Origin: Galdieria partita | Taxonomy: Eukaryota > Rhodophyta > Bangiophyceae > Galdieriales > Galdieriaceae | Direction: 5' to 3' | DNA: 64,000 nt | Assembly (NCBI GenBank): GCA_025991245.1 | Contig: BQMJ01000012.1 | Span: 1-64,000 of the forward strand | Shown here: piece after piece, positions 1 to 11,600 of the stretch | Layout of the letters: each line of letters opens with the position of its first letter | Position numbering within the stretch: position 1 is the first letter of the stretch | Translations under genes and position numbers: made by a program | Notes under the pieces: model-generated | What the model was told of the DNA's origin: nothing | Database searches by the model: none | The model's input: the letters and a program-made list of their open reading frames with translations, nothing else

Positions 1-490
1 AACCCTAATAAACCCTAATAAACCCTAATAAACCCTAATAAACCCTAATAAACCCTAATAAACCCTAATAAACCCTAATAAACCCTAATAAACCCTAATA
101 AACCCTAATAAACCCTAATAAACCCTAAATAAACCCTAAATAAACCCTAAATAAACCCTAAATAAACCCTAAATAAACCCTAAATAAACCCTAATAAACC
201 CTAAATAAACCCTAATAAACCCTAATAAACCCTAATAAACCCTAAATAAACCCTAATAAACCCTAATAAACCCTAAATAAACCCTAATAAACCCTAAATA
301 AACCCTAAATAAACCCTAATAAACCCTAAATAAACCCTAAATAAACCCTAATAAACCCTAATAAACCCTAATAAACCCTAATAAACCCTAATAAACCCTA
401 AATAAACCCTAAATAAACCCTAAATAAACCCTAAATAAACCCTAAATAAACCCTAAATAAACCCTAAATAAACCCTAAATAAACCCTAAT
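1..490. repeat. Telomere, left chromosome end
   Basis: Uninterrupted array of AACCCTAATA (10 nt) and AACCCTAAATA (11 nt). The C-rich strand reads 5' to 3' from base 1, as expected at a left chromosome end, so the window begins at the physical end of a chromosome. The outermost twelve units (1-120) are all the 10-nt form. Inwards come blocks of the 11-nt form and mixed blocks. From 491 the repeats decay into a few imperfect units. On the G strand the units are TATTAGGGTT and TATTTAGGGTT, so the core is TTAGGG/TTTAGGG-like with an extra spacer. This is not the plain TTTAGGG of plants. Confidence 0.95.
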
Positions 491-2930
491 AGAACCTAGT
501 ACAACCTCAGTAAAACCTCAGTAAAGCCTGAATAAGAAAGAAAAATGCATATTCTTTTCTGTCAGGCTACGTGTATTTTAAAGTTCACTGCTTTTTCTTC
601 GTGAATGCATCAGAGAAGAAAGTCCTTCAGTTCTATCAATCGTTTTACGCTTGCTTCTAGTATAATTTATTAAGCCGCAAGTTTTTATAAAGGCTTTTCT
701 AATGGCCATACGACTTTTGTTATGTGTTTTTTTTTTTTGTGTGTATTTCAGTTTCATTGCGGGAACACTTAGAATCCCAAAAAAAATTTTTGCATGTCAT
801 CGTTAATTTATTATTGTCTTTTTCTGCTTAGCTGTTCTTTTTGTGTGTTGTGCCGATTTAAAATTTTAAGCGGTTTGTTTCAATGAAAAAATTTTTTTGT
901 TGATTTTAGCCTTATTTCCTTTCTCTTTTATTGTCCAGGTTGTAAAGCAAATTATTAAAACTTTTATTACATTTTTTTTGTTTTTAGTTACGGCTATATA
1001 TATTCTGTAGAGAATCCTCGAGTTTTCTTACAATTGATGAATGTTCTTTTATTTATTCTGTTTATATTTTTCTATAGCATATGACTTTGGATTCAAACAG
1101 TACTAAACCTAAATAAACCCTAATTGATCCGGATAAAAAGAGGTCCTATTGCCCTGTATCAGACCATCTGCATTTGAACAATTATCACTGTCTATGTCAT
1201 ATTTATTTGTTAAAGAAAAAAGCGATGTTTTTCTATGAGGGCCTTTACTTTTGCTATTAGTCTCGTAAAATTAGTCAATTTTAAATGGTGCTTCTTGTTT
1301 TGCGAGTGATAAAATGACGTGCCTTGTGAGCCAGTTTTTTGTATGTTTGTATTTGTTGTTCATTAAGGGAAGACCTGGAAATTTAAGGAAAATTTTTAAA
1401 TGGTATTTTTAATTCAAAGCTCTTTTGAGTTGAAGCATTTCTCTGCTGCTTTGCAATAATTCGAATTTGTGAGGCATTTAGAAATTGTGACCATTTTTCT
1501 TAAGTAGCTCCTTTTTGTTGTCATTAGCATTATTACCGACGTTCTTGATTGACCTTGTGGAACAGTAAATTTATATGTTTTTCACATTATTTTTTTTGCT
1601 TTGTCTGATATTTGTGCCAAATCTATTTGGTGTAAGATCCTTTTGGTTTCTGATATTGGATGAATTTACCTTGAAGCACCCTGTTAATATCTTCCAATTG
1701 TATTTGAAAGTTTAGTTAAATATGCTTATTTAACTAGAAATTATACCCTAATGAAGCCTAGAAAACCGAAACAAGGGAAAATTCTTATTCGTTTTAGCCA
1801 GGACATACCTAGTTTTTCAATCCATTGTGCTCTAGTAGTCTCAAGGCAGAAGTGAGCAGAGTTAAATGTTTACGTCTGTTTTCTTTTTTATGTTTCTTTG
1901 TCAAAGAATAGTTACGTTTGTTTTATTTTTTATTCTCGTTGTGCTACTGATCTAGTTTGGGTTCTTGTCAGCTACATTTTGTTTAAGCTTTTTTGGATTG
2001 GAAACTAGAGTTGGTTGTTACATTCCTCGTTCAGTTCAGATATTTTTGGAGTTCACAATTTTCTGCTTCTTTTGCATTGTTTTGAGATTTTAAGTCTTTC
2101 GTTTAAATGGTACTCTTCTGGCTACCTTAGTCTAAGGAACGAGCAGTGTACGCAACAGTTGAGCAATCTTTCACAATTAACATTTTCCTCTCTTTGTTTT
2201 TTTGTTGTTTTCGTTATTGTATTCAATGGATGTCCCTTCTTTTTAGTACTTATCTATAAATGAGAAAAAAAAGTTTTTTTCTTCTGTATTTCATTGTGAT
2301 ATGGCAAATGAACTCCCTTTCATCAAAAGCATTATATCTTTTTTCTCTGTGAGCTGTTTGCTGTAACTTCTTCACTTCGTTTCCCACGGTCGACAAATAT
2401 CTGCCGAACGAGAACAGGTTCAATGTGTAGTATATGGAAATTCTGCAATGTATACCCATCTTTCTATTTCTCTAATTCTTATTCTATGGTCTGCTTGTAA
2501 AATTGGTATTTGTATTGTTTCTTTAATAAACTTTGGATACAAGTGTAGCCCTTATAATGCAAAGATTGCCTATTCCCTTTTGATACATTGCATAAATGCC
2601 TCTTCAATACCTTTTCATAATGCCATTATGATAGAACTGAAACTAAAATGCTGAAATCTTTTTTTTTAGTGTTGCCATTAATTTTAAAAATTATAAAATT
2701 TTTTATGCAATAATGCTACAGTAATGTTTCTCGCAAATTTCTCTTTTCATATAGGTTTGTATGGGTATTACTTGGTAACGATAATGATATTTCTTTATTT
2801 CCTTTTCTTATTAAATTCGTTGATATCTCCAGTGCATATATAATGAAAAACTTCCCGATTTGGATAGTTTCGAAACTTTTGTTTCGATCGTTTTACCAAG
2901 ACTTTCATAGTTGAATCTTATGAGAATCGT
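491..2930. repeat. Subtelomeric tandem repeat, copy 1 (full)
   Basis: First of four head-to-tail copies of a T-rich non-coding unit. Recurring landmarks in order: a block near 508 (acctcagtaaaacc...aaaaatgc), a block near 860 (aaaattttaagcggtttg), a block near 1135 (cccattgccctgtat-like, reading attgccctgtatcagacc), a block near 1470 (gaaattgtga-type), one near 1745 (ataccctaatgaagcc), one near 2390 (gtcgacaaatatctgcc) and one near 2635 (aactgaaactaaaatgctg). Telomere-like scraps occur near 1108-1128. No convincing coding sequence is visible; the open frames are short, start with TTG or GTG and follow T-rich composition. Confidence 0.75.
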
Positions 2931-3905
2931 CTTTAATAAACCCTAATAGTAAACCATAAGTAGACCGTATCGTAAACCTCAGTAAAATCTGAATAAAAAA
3001 AATGCATGCTCCCTTCGGCCAGGCTACACATATTTTGAAATTCAATTATTTCTTTTTTCATGTATGCATTCTAGGATCCGCTTTATTCTATCAAGCTTTT
3101 TACCGCTGCTTCTAATGTAATCAGTTTTGTCGCAAATTTTTCTATGAGTCTTTTAAAGATGGCGATGTGGCTTCTTTCATGGACCTTCTTTTTGTTATGT
3201 GTGTATTTGTGTCTTCTTGCAAGATTACTGGAAATGTAAAGAAAATGTTTGCATTTTGCTTTTGATCAGTGGTTGTCCTTTTTTGTTTAAGTATTTTTCT
3301 GTTTGTTTGTGTTGATTAAAAATTTTAAGCGATTCGCTTAAATGCATTTTTTTCTAGTAACTGTTCCTTTGTCATTGTCGCCTTTTATTGACCAAGTTTT
3401 AAAGCAAATTATTAAAGCGTTTATTACACATCGTTTTTCTTCGTTCTTAGTTAAAGCTCTATATATTGTGTAAAGGATCCTCGAGCTTTCTTGTTATGGA
3501 TGAATGTTCCTTTATTCATCCAGGTAATATTTTTCTATAGTATGTGACTTTGGATAAAAATAGTAATAAACCTTGATAAAACTTAATAAACCCTGATAAG
3601 AAAGTTCCCATTGCCCTGTACCAAAACATCCGCATTTGAAGATTTATTAGGTTTTCTGTCATCACAATGCATTAAAGAAAGAAAGTGAATTGGTTCTACC
3701 AAGACCTTTACTTCTGCTTTTAGTCTGGTAAAAGTAATTAACTCTCAAAACTGTGTTTCTTGTTTTGCCAGCAATCAAATGACTTGCCTTGAGCTATTTT
3801 TGCGTATTTTTGTATTTGTTGTTGATTACGGGAAAACCTGGAAATTTAGGGAAAATTTTGAGATGCTATTTTTTTGAGGCCTTTTTGCGTTTAGGTATTC
3901 CCTAC
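2931..3905. repeat. Subtelomeric tandem repeat, copy 2 (truncated)
   Basis: Begins with a telomere-like scrap (aataaaccctaatag at about 2936), then the acctcag block near 2976, the aaaattttaagcgattcg block near 3320 and the attgccctgtaccaa block near 3610. After about 3840 it jumps directly to the start of the next copy, so roughly the right 60 percent of the unit is missing. No gene seen. Confidence 0.65.
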
Positions 3906-6215
3906 CAAGACCTAATAGTAAACCATAACTAGACCGCATTGTAAAACCTCAGTAAAACTCGAATAAGAAAGAAAAATGCATACTCTTCTTTGCCAGGCTA
4001 CACATATTTTACGATTCATTTTTTTTATTGAATGGATCAGAGAAGAAAGTCCTTTAATTCTATCAATCGTTTTATTTTTACTTTGAGTAAAATGAATTAG
4101 GTAGCAAAATTTTCTAAGATTTTTTTAATGGCCATATGACATTTGTTGTCGTCTTCATTTTGTTTATGCGTTGGAGCTTTACTGCGTGAACAATTGAATC
4201 CCTGAAGAAAATTTTTCCATTTTCTCTTTAATTAGTGATCGTTTTTCTTTTGTTCAGGCATTTCTCTTTTGTGTTGCGTTGATTAAAAATTTTAAGCGGT
4301 TTGCTTCAATGAAAATTTTTCTTGGTTGATTTTAGCCTTATTAGCCTCCTCAATTTTTCACAAAATTTACAGCAAATTATTAAATCTTTTATTACCGACC
4401 TTTTTTCTTTCTTTTTATTGAAGCTGTATTCATCCAATGTAGAACCTTTTTGATTTTCTATATTGGTTGGATGTTCTTTTAGTCATCCTATTAATATCTT
4501 TCAAGGGTATCTGTTTTTTGATAAGAAAAGTTATATAACTTAGTAAGCCTGATAAGAAAAATTCCCATTGCCCTGTACTAGACCATTCGTATTTGAACAT
4601 CTATCCAGGTCTTGGTCATCTCAATGCATTGGGAAAGAAAGCGAATTGGTTATATCAAGACCTTTACTTTTGCTTTAGTTTCGTAAAAATAATGAATTCT
4701 CAAACTGTGCTACTTTTTTTGCCAGCGATCAAATGACTTGCTTTGTGGGCTATTGCTGCGTATGTTTGTATCTGATGTTTACTACGGGTATTTAGGTAAA
4801 ATTTTAGGATGCTATTTTTAATTCAAAGCCCTTTCTAGTTAGGGAATTTCTCTGTTACTTCGCAGTAATTCGAAATTGTGAGCTTTTTCGAAATTGTGAG
4901 CATTTTTCTTCAATGGTTCCTTTTTCTTGTTGTTAGCATTATTACCTTCGTTCTTAATTGAACGAGTGGTACAGTAAATAAATATTCTTTTTTTCACATT
5001 ATGTTACTTCGCTTTATCTGTTATTTTTGCCGAATGTATTTAGTAAAAAGTCCTTTTGGTTTCTGGTAATGGATGAATTTACCTTCACTGACCCTGTTAA
5101 TATACCTTCCTATAGTATTTGAACTTTTATGTAAATATGCATATTTAACTAGAAATTATACCCTAATCAAGCATAATAAAACAGAAAGAAGGGAATAATG
5201 TTTATTGCTTTCAGCCAAGAAATACCTAGTTTTTGATTCATTGCACTCTAGTAGTATCAAAGTAGGAGTGTGCAGAGTTAAGTGTTTATGTCTGGTTTCT
5301 TATTTATGTTTTTTGCCAAAGAATAGTTACGTCTTGTTTTATTTTTTATGCTCATTGTGCTTCTGACCAAGGTTGGTTTCCTGTACGCTACACTTTGTTT
5401 AAGCTTTTTTTGGATTGGAAACTAGACTTAGTTGTTACATTCCTCGTTTAGTTCAGATTTTCTTTGGAGTTCACAAATTTTTGCTTCTTTTGTGTTGTTT
5501 CGAGAATTTAAGTGATTCGTTTGAATGGTAACCTTCTGGTGTCATAAGTGTAAGGCGCGAGCATGTACGTGAACAAGTCGTTGCAACAGTAAAGCAATCT
5601 GACATTATTAACATTTTCATTTCTTTGTTTTTTACTGCTTTCATTGTTGTTTTCAAGGATTGTCCCTCCTTTGTGCTACTTTTCCTCCAATGAGAAAAAA
5701 AATATTTTTTCATCTGTATTTCAATGTGGTTTAGTTACTAAACTTAGTTTCATCAAAAGTATTGTATTTTTTTCTCTCTGAGCAGTTTGCTGTAACTTTT
5801 TTACTTCGTTTCACACGGTCGACAAATATCTGCAGGACGAGAACAGGTTCAAGATACTGATGATGTAAAAAACATTTGGTATATGGAAATTCTTCAATGT
5901 ATTCTCAAGTTTCTATTTCTTTATATGCTTATTATTCTATGGCTTCCTTGTAAAATTGGTATTTGTGTTGTTCCTTTAATAAACTTTAGAAACAAGCGTA
6001 TCCCTTATAATACAAAAATTGCCTTTTCCCCTTTTTCATAATGCCAATATAGTTGAACTGAAACTGAATTGCTGAAATCTTTCTTGTGTGATATTTTTCT
6101 CTTATAATGGTATTTGAGGTATATTGCATAAATACTTGAAAGCGAATAGAGAAACTTTATATTTTGCTTTCCACTGGTGATGTCCTCTTTTTGTTGAGGC
6201 AATTTTTTTACCCAG
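3906..6215. repeat. Subtelomeric tandem repeat, copy 3 (full)
   Basis: Full-length copy with the same order of landmarks: acctcagtaaaactcg near 3946, aaattttaagcggtttgctt near 4285, attgccctgtactagacc near 4567, gaaattgtgagc near 4890, ataccctaatcaagc near 5158, gtcgacaaatatctgcagg near 5819, aactgaaactgaattgctg near 6056. The distance from first to last landmark (about 2.11 kb) matches copies 1 and 4. No gene seen. Confidence 0.7.
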
Positions 6216-8690
6216 TAATAATCCTTCAGTAAAACCTGAATAAGAAAGAAAAATGCCCATTCCCTTCTGCCAGCCTACACATATTTTACAAAGTTGTGCA
6301 TTTTTTCTCTTAATTGCATTTCAAACGAAAGTTTCTTAATTCTATCAAGCCTCTTCGTCTGCCTTTAGTCTAGTATAATTAGTCGCCAATTTTACTGAGT
6401 GTTTGGTGGCGTTTTGGAGACTGTTCTTGTGGGATATTTTTCCATTATATTTGTATTTGAGATATATTGCATGAATACTTGGAAACGATAGGAAAAAGTT
6501 TTGATTTTGCTTTTAACTTATGATTTTCGTTCATTTGTTTAGGCATTTTCACGTCGTGTTGCGTTGGTTTAAAATTCGATGTGGTTTGTTTGATTGAAGT
6601 TTTTTTTGGGATGATTCTTTCCTTGAAACTCTCGTTTTTCATTGATTTTGTTGCAGAGCCATTTATTAAAGCTTTTTTCTATTGCTTTTTACTTATTCTT
6701 GTGAAGCCGTATTCATTGGGTGAAGGATCCTTTTGCTTTATTCTGTTGGATGAATGTTCCTTTTTCTAGCCTGTTAGTTTCTTTCATAGTATGTGACTTT
6801 TGTTAGAAACAGTAATAAAATTAAAAAGAATTAATGAACCCTAAAAAAATTCCTATTGTCCTGTTTCGGGTCATTCGCATTTGATGATTCACTAGGTTTT
6901 TGGAAATCTCAATTCATTGGAGAAAAAAAGACGAATTGGTTCGATCAAGACCTTTACTTTTGGTTTTAGTTTCGTAGAAGTAATTGATTCTCAAACTGTG
7001 CTGCTTGTTTTGCCAGAGATCGAATGATTGCCCTGTGTGCTATTTCTGCGTATGTTTGTATTTTGTTGTTTGCTACGGGTGTTTAGGTAAAATTTTCGGA
7101 TGCTATTTTTAATTCAAAGCCTTTTTGAGTTAGGGAATTTCTCTGTTACTTTGCATTTATTCGAAATTTTGAGCTGTTTAGAAATTGTGAGCATTTTTCT
7201 TGAATGGTTGCTTTTTTTGTTATTGTTAGCATCATTACCTTCGTTCTTGATTGATTCATTGCAAATTAGTTGTTTTTTTTCATATTATGATATTTTGCTT
7301 CGTTTTTTATTTGTGCCGAATCTAATTGGTGAAGTATCCTTTTGCTTTCTTATATTGGATGAATTTATTTTGAATCACCCTGTTAATATCTTCCAATGGT
7401 ATTTTTACTTTTTGGTAAGTATGCATATTTAACTTGAAAGTATACCCTAATGAAGTATTATAAAATCAAAATGACGAAAAAAAGCTTGTTGCTTTCGTCC
7501 TGGACATACCTAGCTTTTCAATTCACTGAGCTCTAGTAGTCTCAAAGTAGGAGTGGGCAGAGTGAATTGTTTATGTCCGGTTTCGTATTTATGTTTTTCT
7601 GCCAAAGAATAGTTGCGTATTGTTTTATTTCTTTTGCTTTCTGCGCTACTGACTAAGTTTGGTTTCCTGTCAGCTCAATCTTGTTTAAACTCTTTTTGGA
7701 TTGAACACTAGAGTTAGTTTTTTACATTCCTTCTTTAGTTCAAATTTTATTATGAATACACAATTTTTTCTGCTACTTTTGTGTCGTTTTGAGATTCCAG
7801 GTGGTTCGTTCAAATGGTACCCTTCTGGTGACGTTTAAGGTGCAAGCAATGTACGCGAACAAGTCGTCGCAAAATTAGAACAATCTGCCATTATGTGACA
7901 CTTTCATTTCGTTGTATTTTGCTGCTTTCATTGTTGTTTTCATGGATTGTCACTCCTTTTTACTACTTTTCCTCCAACGAGAAAAACAAGTTTCTTTTTC
8001 TCCTGTATTTCTATGTGATATAGTTACTAAATTCCCTTCCATCAAAGGTATTGTATTTTTGTTTCTCTGGGAGCAGATTGCTGTTACTTTTTTACTTCGT
8101 TTCACACAGTTGAGAAATATCTGCCTGACGAGGACAAATTCATGGTACCGATGATGTAAAGAACAAGTGGTACATAAAAATTTCTCAATATATTCTCAAG
8201 TTTTTATTTCTTTAAAGGTTTTTTCTACGGCTTTTTTCTAAAATTGGTTTTGGTATTGTTCCTTTAGTAAACCGTATAAAGAAAGTCCTAAACTGGTAAT
8301 GTAAAAACTGCCTGCTCCCCTTTGATATATTGCAAAAACTTCTCTTCAATACCGTTTCAAAATGCGAATGCAATAGAACTGAAAATGAAATGCTGAATTC
8401 TTTTTCTTTTTTTAACTGTTGTCACAAGTTTTGGAATCTTTTTAAATTTTTTTGCCTTGGTGACATAGTAGCTTTTGCGTTGAATTTGTCTTTTCATATA
8501 GGTACTACATTGTAGCGATGGTGTTCTTTGTTTATTGATTTTTCTTATTAAGATCGCTGCTGTCTTCAGTGCATACATAATAATAAGCGTTGAATATGGA
8601 TAATTTCGAAACTTTTGTTTCAAAGGTTTCGCCAAGATCTTCATGGTTGAATCTTACCTTGTTAGAATCGTTTTTAGAAATTTGTCTCAT
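6216..8690. repeat. Subtelomeric tandem repeat, copy 4 (full)
   Basis: Full-length copy: cagtaaaacctgaataag near 6226, aaaattcgatgtggtttg near 6570, attgtcctgtttcgggtc near 6857, gaaattgtgagc near 7182, ataccctaatgaagta near 7442, cagttgagaaatatctgcc near 8108, aactgaaaatgaaatgctg near 8377. It is the most diverged of the full copies and runs into related but non-tandem sequence after 8690. No gene seen. Confidence 0.65.
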
Positions 8691-11600
8691 ATAGTAAAAT
8701 TCTAAGTATTGTTATTTGGTCATTTTATTGTATTCTACGGTGCAATGCTATTGAAAATTTAACCATTTGGTAAGTTGTTTCTGCTTTTCGATGGTCTTGA
8801 GACACTGCTTGCTTCATTCTTTGAGTAGACTTACTTGAAATATAGTGTCGTTATACACATTTAGCAAAAAGTAAACAGTGCTTATGCTATTTTTAGATTC
8901 TCGAAAGCAAAACTTTGTGTTTTGGTAAACTTTTCGAGCTGTCATTTATCTATTCTCAACAATGTCAAATTCTGAATCACTTTGTTGGCTTTTCATTTGT
9001 GTATTCGTATGCCCTGGATTCTTGCTCAATGGTTATTTTATAAGAATGACTAAATGAGAAGATTCAATGGTCGTTTAGGCTCTTTGTTCACTTTTTAGAA
9101 AGTTGACTTCTTTGCTCCTTCTTCTTCTAGTATTACTGTCTCTTTTTTTCTGTGTTTTCTATCTTATAACCATTGAATATGTAATGAAGCTTTCCTAGGT
9201 TCTACTTCTCTTATGTATTAAATTGTTCGACGTGGATAATATATTAATTTTTATTACATGCAGACTTGTTCTAATTTTTTGTACTAAATTTCGCATTGTC
9301 TCCTACTGGTTAATCCTGAGAACAACTGGAAGTACTGATGCCATAAAGGACAAATATTGTATTGAAATTCTTCAATTTTTTCACTTGTGCTGGCCTTTCT
9401 AAATTCTTTCTTTTCTATGGACTCTATTTGAGGCAATATTTTTTTCGATTTTCTTGAAACGTAGGCAATTTTAGAAAAATAGTTGAATATTTTTGGTTAA
9501 GGAAACACAACTTTTCTTTCCTGTTTCGAAGAAGCATGTTTTTTCTCTATTCAGTACATCGCCGTAAATCAATGTTATAGATCAATGAAAATTGGTGGTT
9601 TAAATTGATTCCCTTAATTGTGAAATTGTTATAGCATTCTTGAAGATTTTTGTGATTTTGTTAATTTACCTCGAGTGACAAAATAACTCTTCCTTTGAAA
9701 TATTTTGGAATCTATTCTAGAGTTGTATTTGCATTGCATGAAAACGATATCCAATTGTCCCATTTCTTTCATTTTTATTAAATTTTTAATTTTTGTTGAG
9801 GGGAGCTGAGCAATTTGGTTCTGAATTTGATATATTGCAAAATCTAAATCTGGTAATTTTTACAGCTATCGTATTTCCTTGATTTCTTTTGCCAAATCGT
9901 TTTCAATACGCTAACAAGCGACAGCGATTTAAAGAGTAGATTCTTGCAACTGTTGGTTGTTACTATGTCGTACCTTTTATCAGACACCTTTTTTGTAAAG
10001 TCTCTTCTTGCTTTCTTATAGTATCTGGATAGACCTGTTCCATTTTATGTTCTCGCATTATGTTATACTCGAATGGTAGTGTTGGTACGTATAAGGAAGA
10101 TAAACCAAGCCATACTTTTGCCGTAAAAAAAGCCTCAAATGGATGAATTAGTTAGCAATCTAGCCACAGAAGTTCGAGTTGCGTATGAGCAACCTGGATA
10201 TTATATAATTTATGTCAGTTTGACTCTGCTTTGATTAACAACTCGGATCGAAACATATTTCTCAAAATCACTTTTCCTCCATGAGTTTGTTGTATTTTCA
10301 TTCTTGTTCTTTGAAATCATCCTGATGTTATTGTTTTTCTCCTTAAATATATAAAATTTCTTTTAAGTATTTCAATTTGACAAAAGTATTGAATTGTTTC
10401 CGACTGAGAATATGGTAGGTTTTTCTTTGAACATGCATTTTGGACACTTCTTCTTCCTATCTTTTGCATTATAGATCAATGTCCGTTGAAGAAAACAATT
10501 AGAGATATACTTATTCAATAAAGACAAGTAGTTATGAGAATTCTTCAACTTTCTAGAGATTCTATTTCTCTTGTTGTCTTTTTTTTCTCTATGGGTTATT
10601 TTCAAAATCGCTATCTGTATCGTTCATTTATTAGTCTATAATTGCACGAAAGAAGAAAACGTTACAAAGTTCTAATAAGAATAGAATTGTCTAGTTTGCT
10701 CTGACATACGTCATGTGCTTTCCTTCAATGAATTATGTTCTCGTGAAACCAATGTTATAAAGCAAAGAATTATTTAATGATTCAAGTATTTTGACTTACC
10801 TTGTTGCTTTCATACTTAGTAGTTTCGAAGTTTTGTTTTGTTTATTGATCCATTCGTATCAACTCAATTTCGCCTATGAAATCTTCATCCCATAATATAC
10901 TCGTGCACTTGTAACGCTTTTGACTGATCATGAATTTTCTCTAGTACTTGTTTTCGGGAAACGTTCTCATTTGTTTGGAGCTAACATAATTCATTATTTA
11001 CTTGAAATCTTGCTAAACTAAATTGGCTCCGTATCTTGCAACCATATTACTCGGGATCTACTGTATCAGAGTCTTTCTCGATTCGCTGACAGTGGTTTGA
11101 AAAGTACAACCTTGTTTCGCCCTATGTTTTCCTTATGTTGTCCTATCTATCACTTAGCAATTTGGCAAAACAGGGTTTTATTTTCTTATGATCATTGTAT
11201 ACTCCTTGTTTCATTCTGTGAGTATCTTTGTATACTATAATGCTACTTTGCTGATGGTATACATATTGACCCAAAAGTAATCCAAACCATAAATATGCCA
11301 TAAAAAAAGCCTTCAACTGAACGAAACAGTTAACAATGACGACGTAAATGTTCCATCATGTCTACTGTTCTTCCCCTTTCTTCTTGCTTTATATCTACCT
11401 GGTCTATACTTTGCGCTATAACTATTAGAAAATTATATCACTGAGTGGCATTTTTCATTATTGGTCATATTGTACTCTCACTCTTTTTCTCTACAATCAA
11501 TTTCTCCTTCCTTGCTCTCTTAGCTTTTGATACTTTTTTAGTCTTTTAGTGTGCATTGCATAATATTTTGGTTTCTTCCTAGCTCTTTTCTATAGAATTT

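Noticed and set aside
2015-10605. Many open frames of 60-110 codons in the first 11 kb (for example 7100-7432, 8357-8644).
   Set aside because: They follow T-rich composition, mostly start with TTG/GTG, are not conserved between the tandem copies and show no domain.
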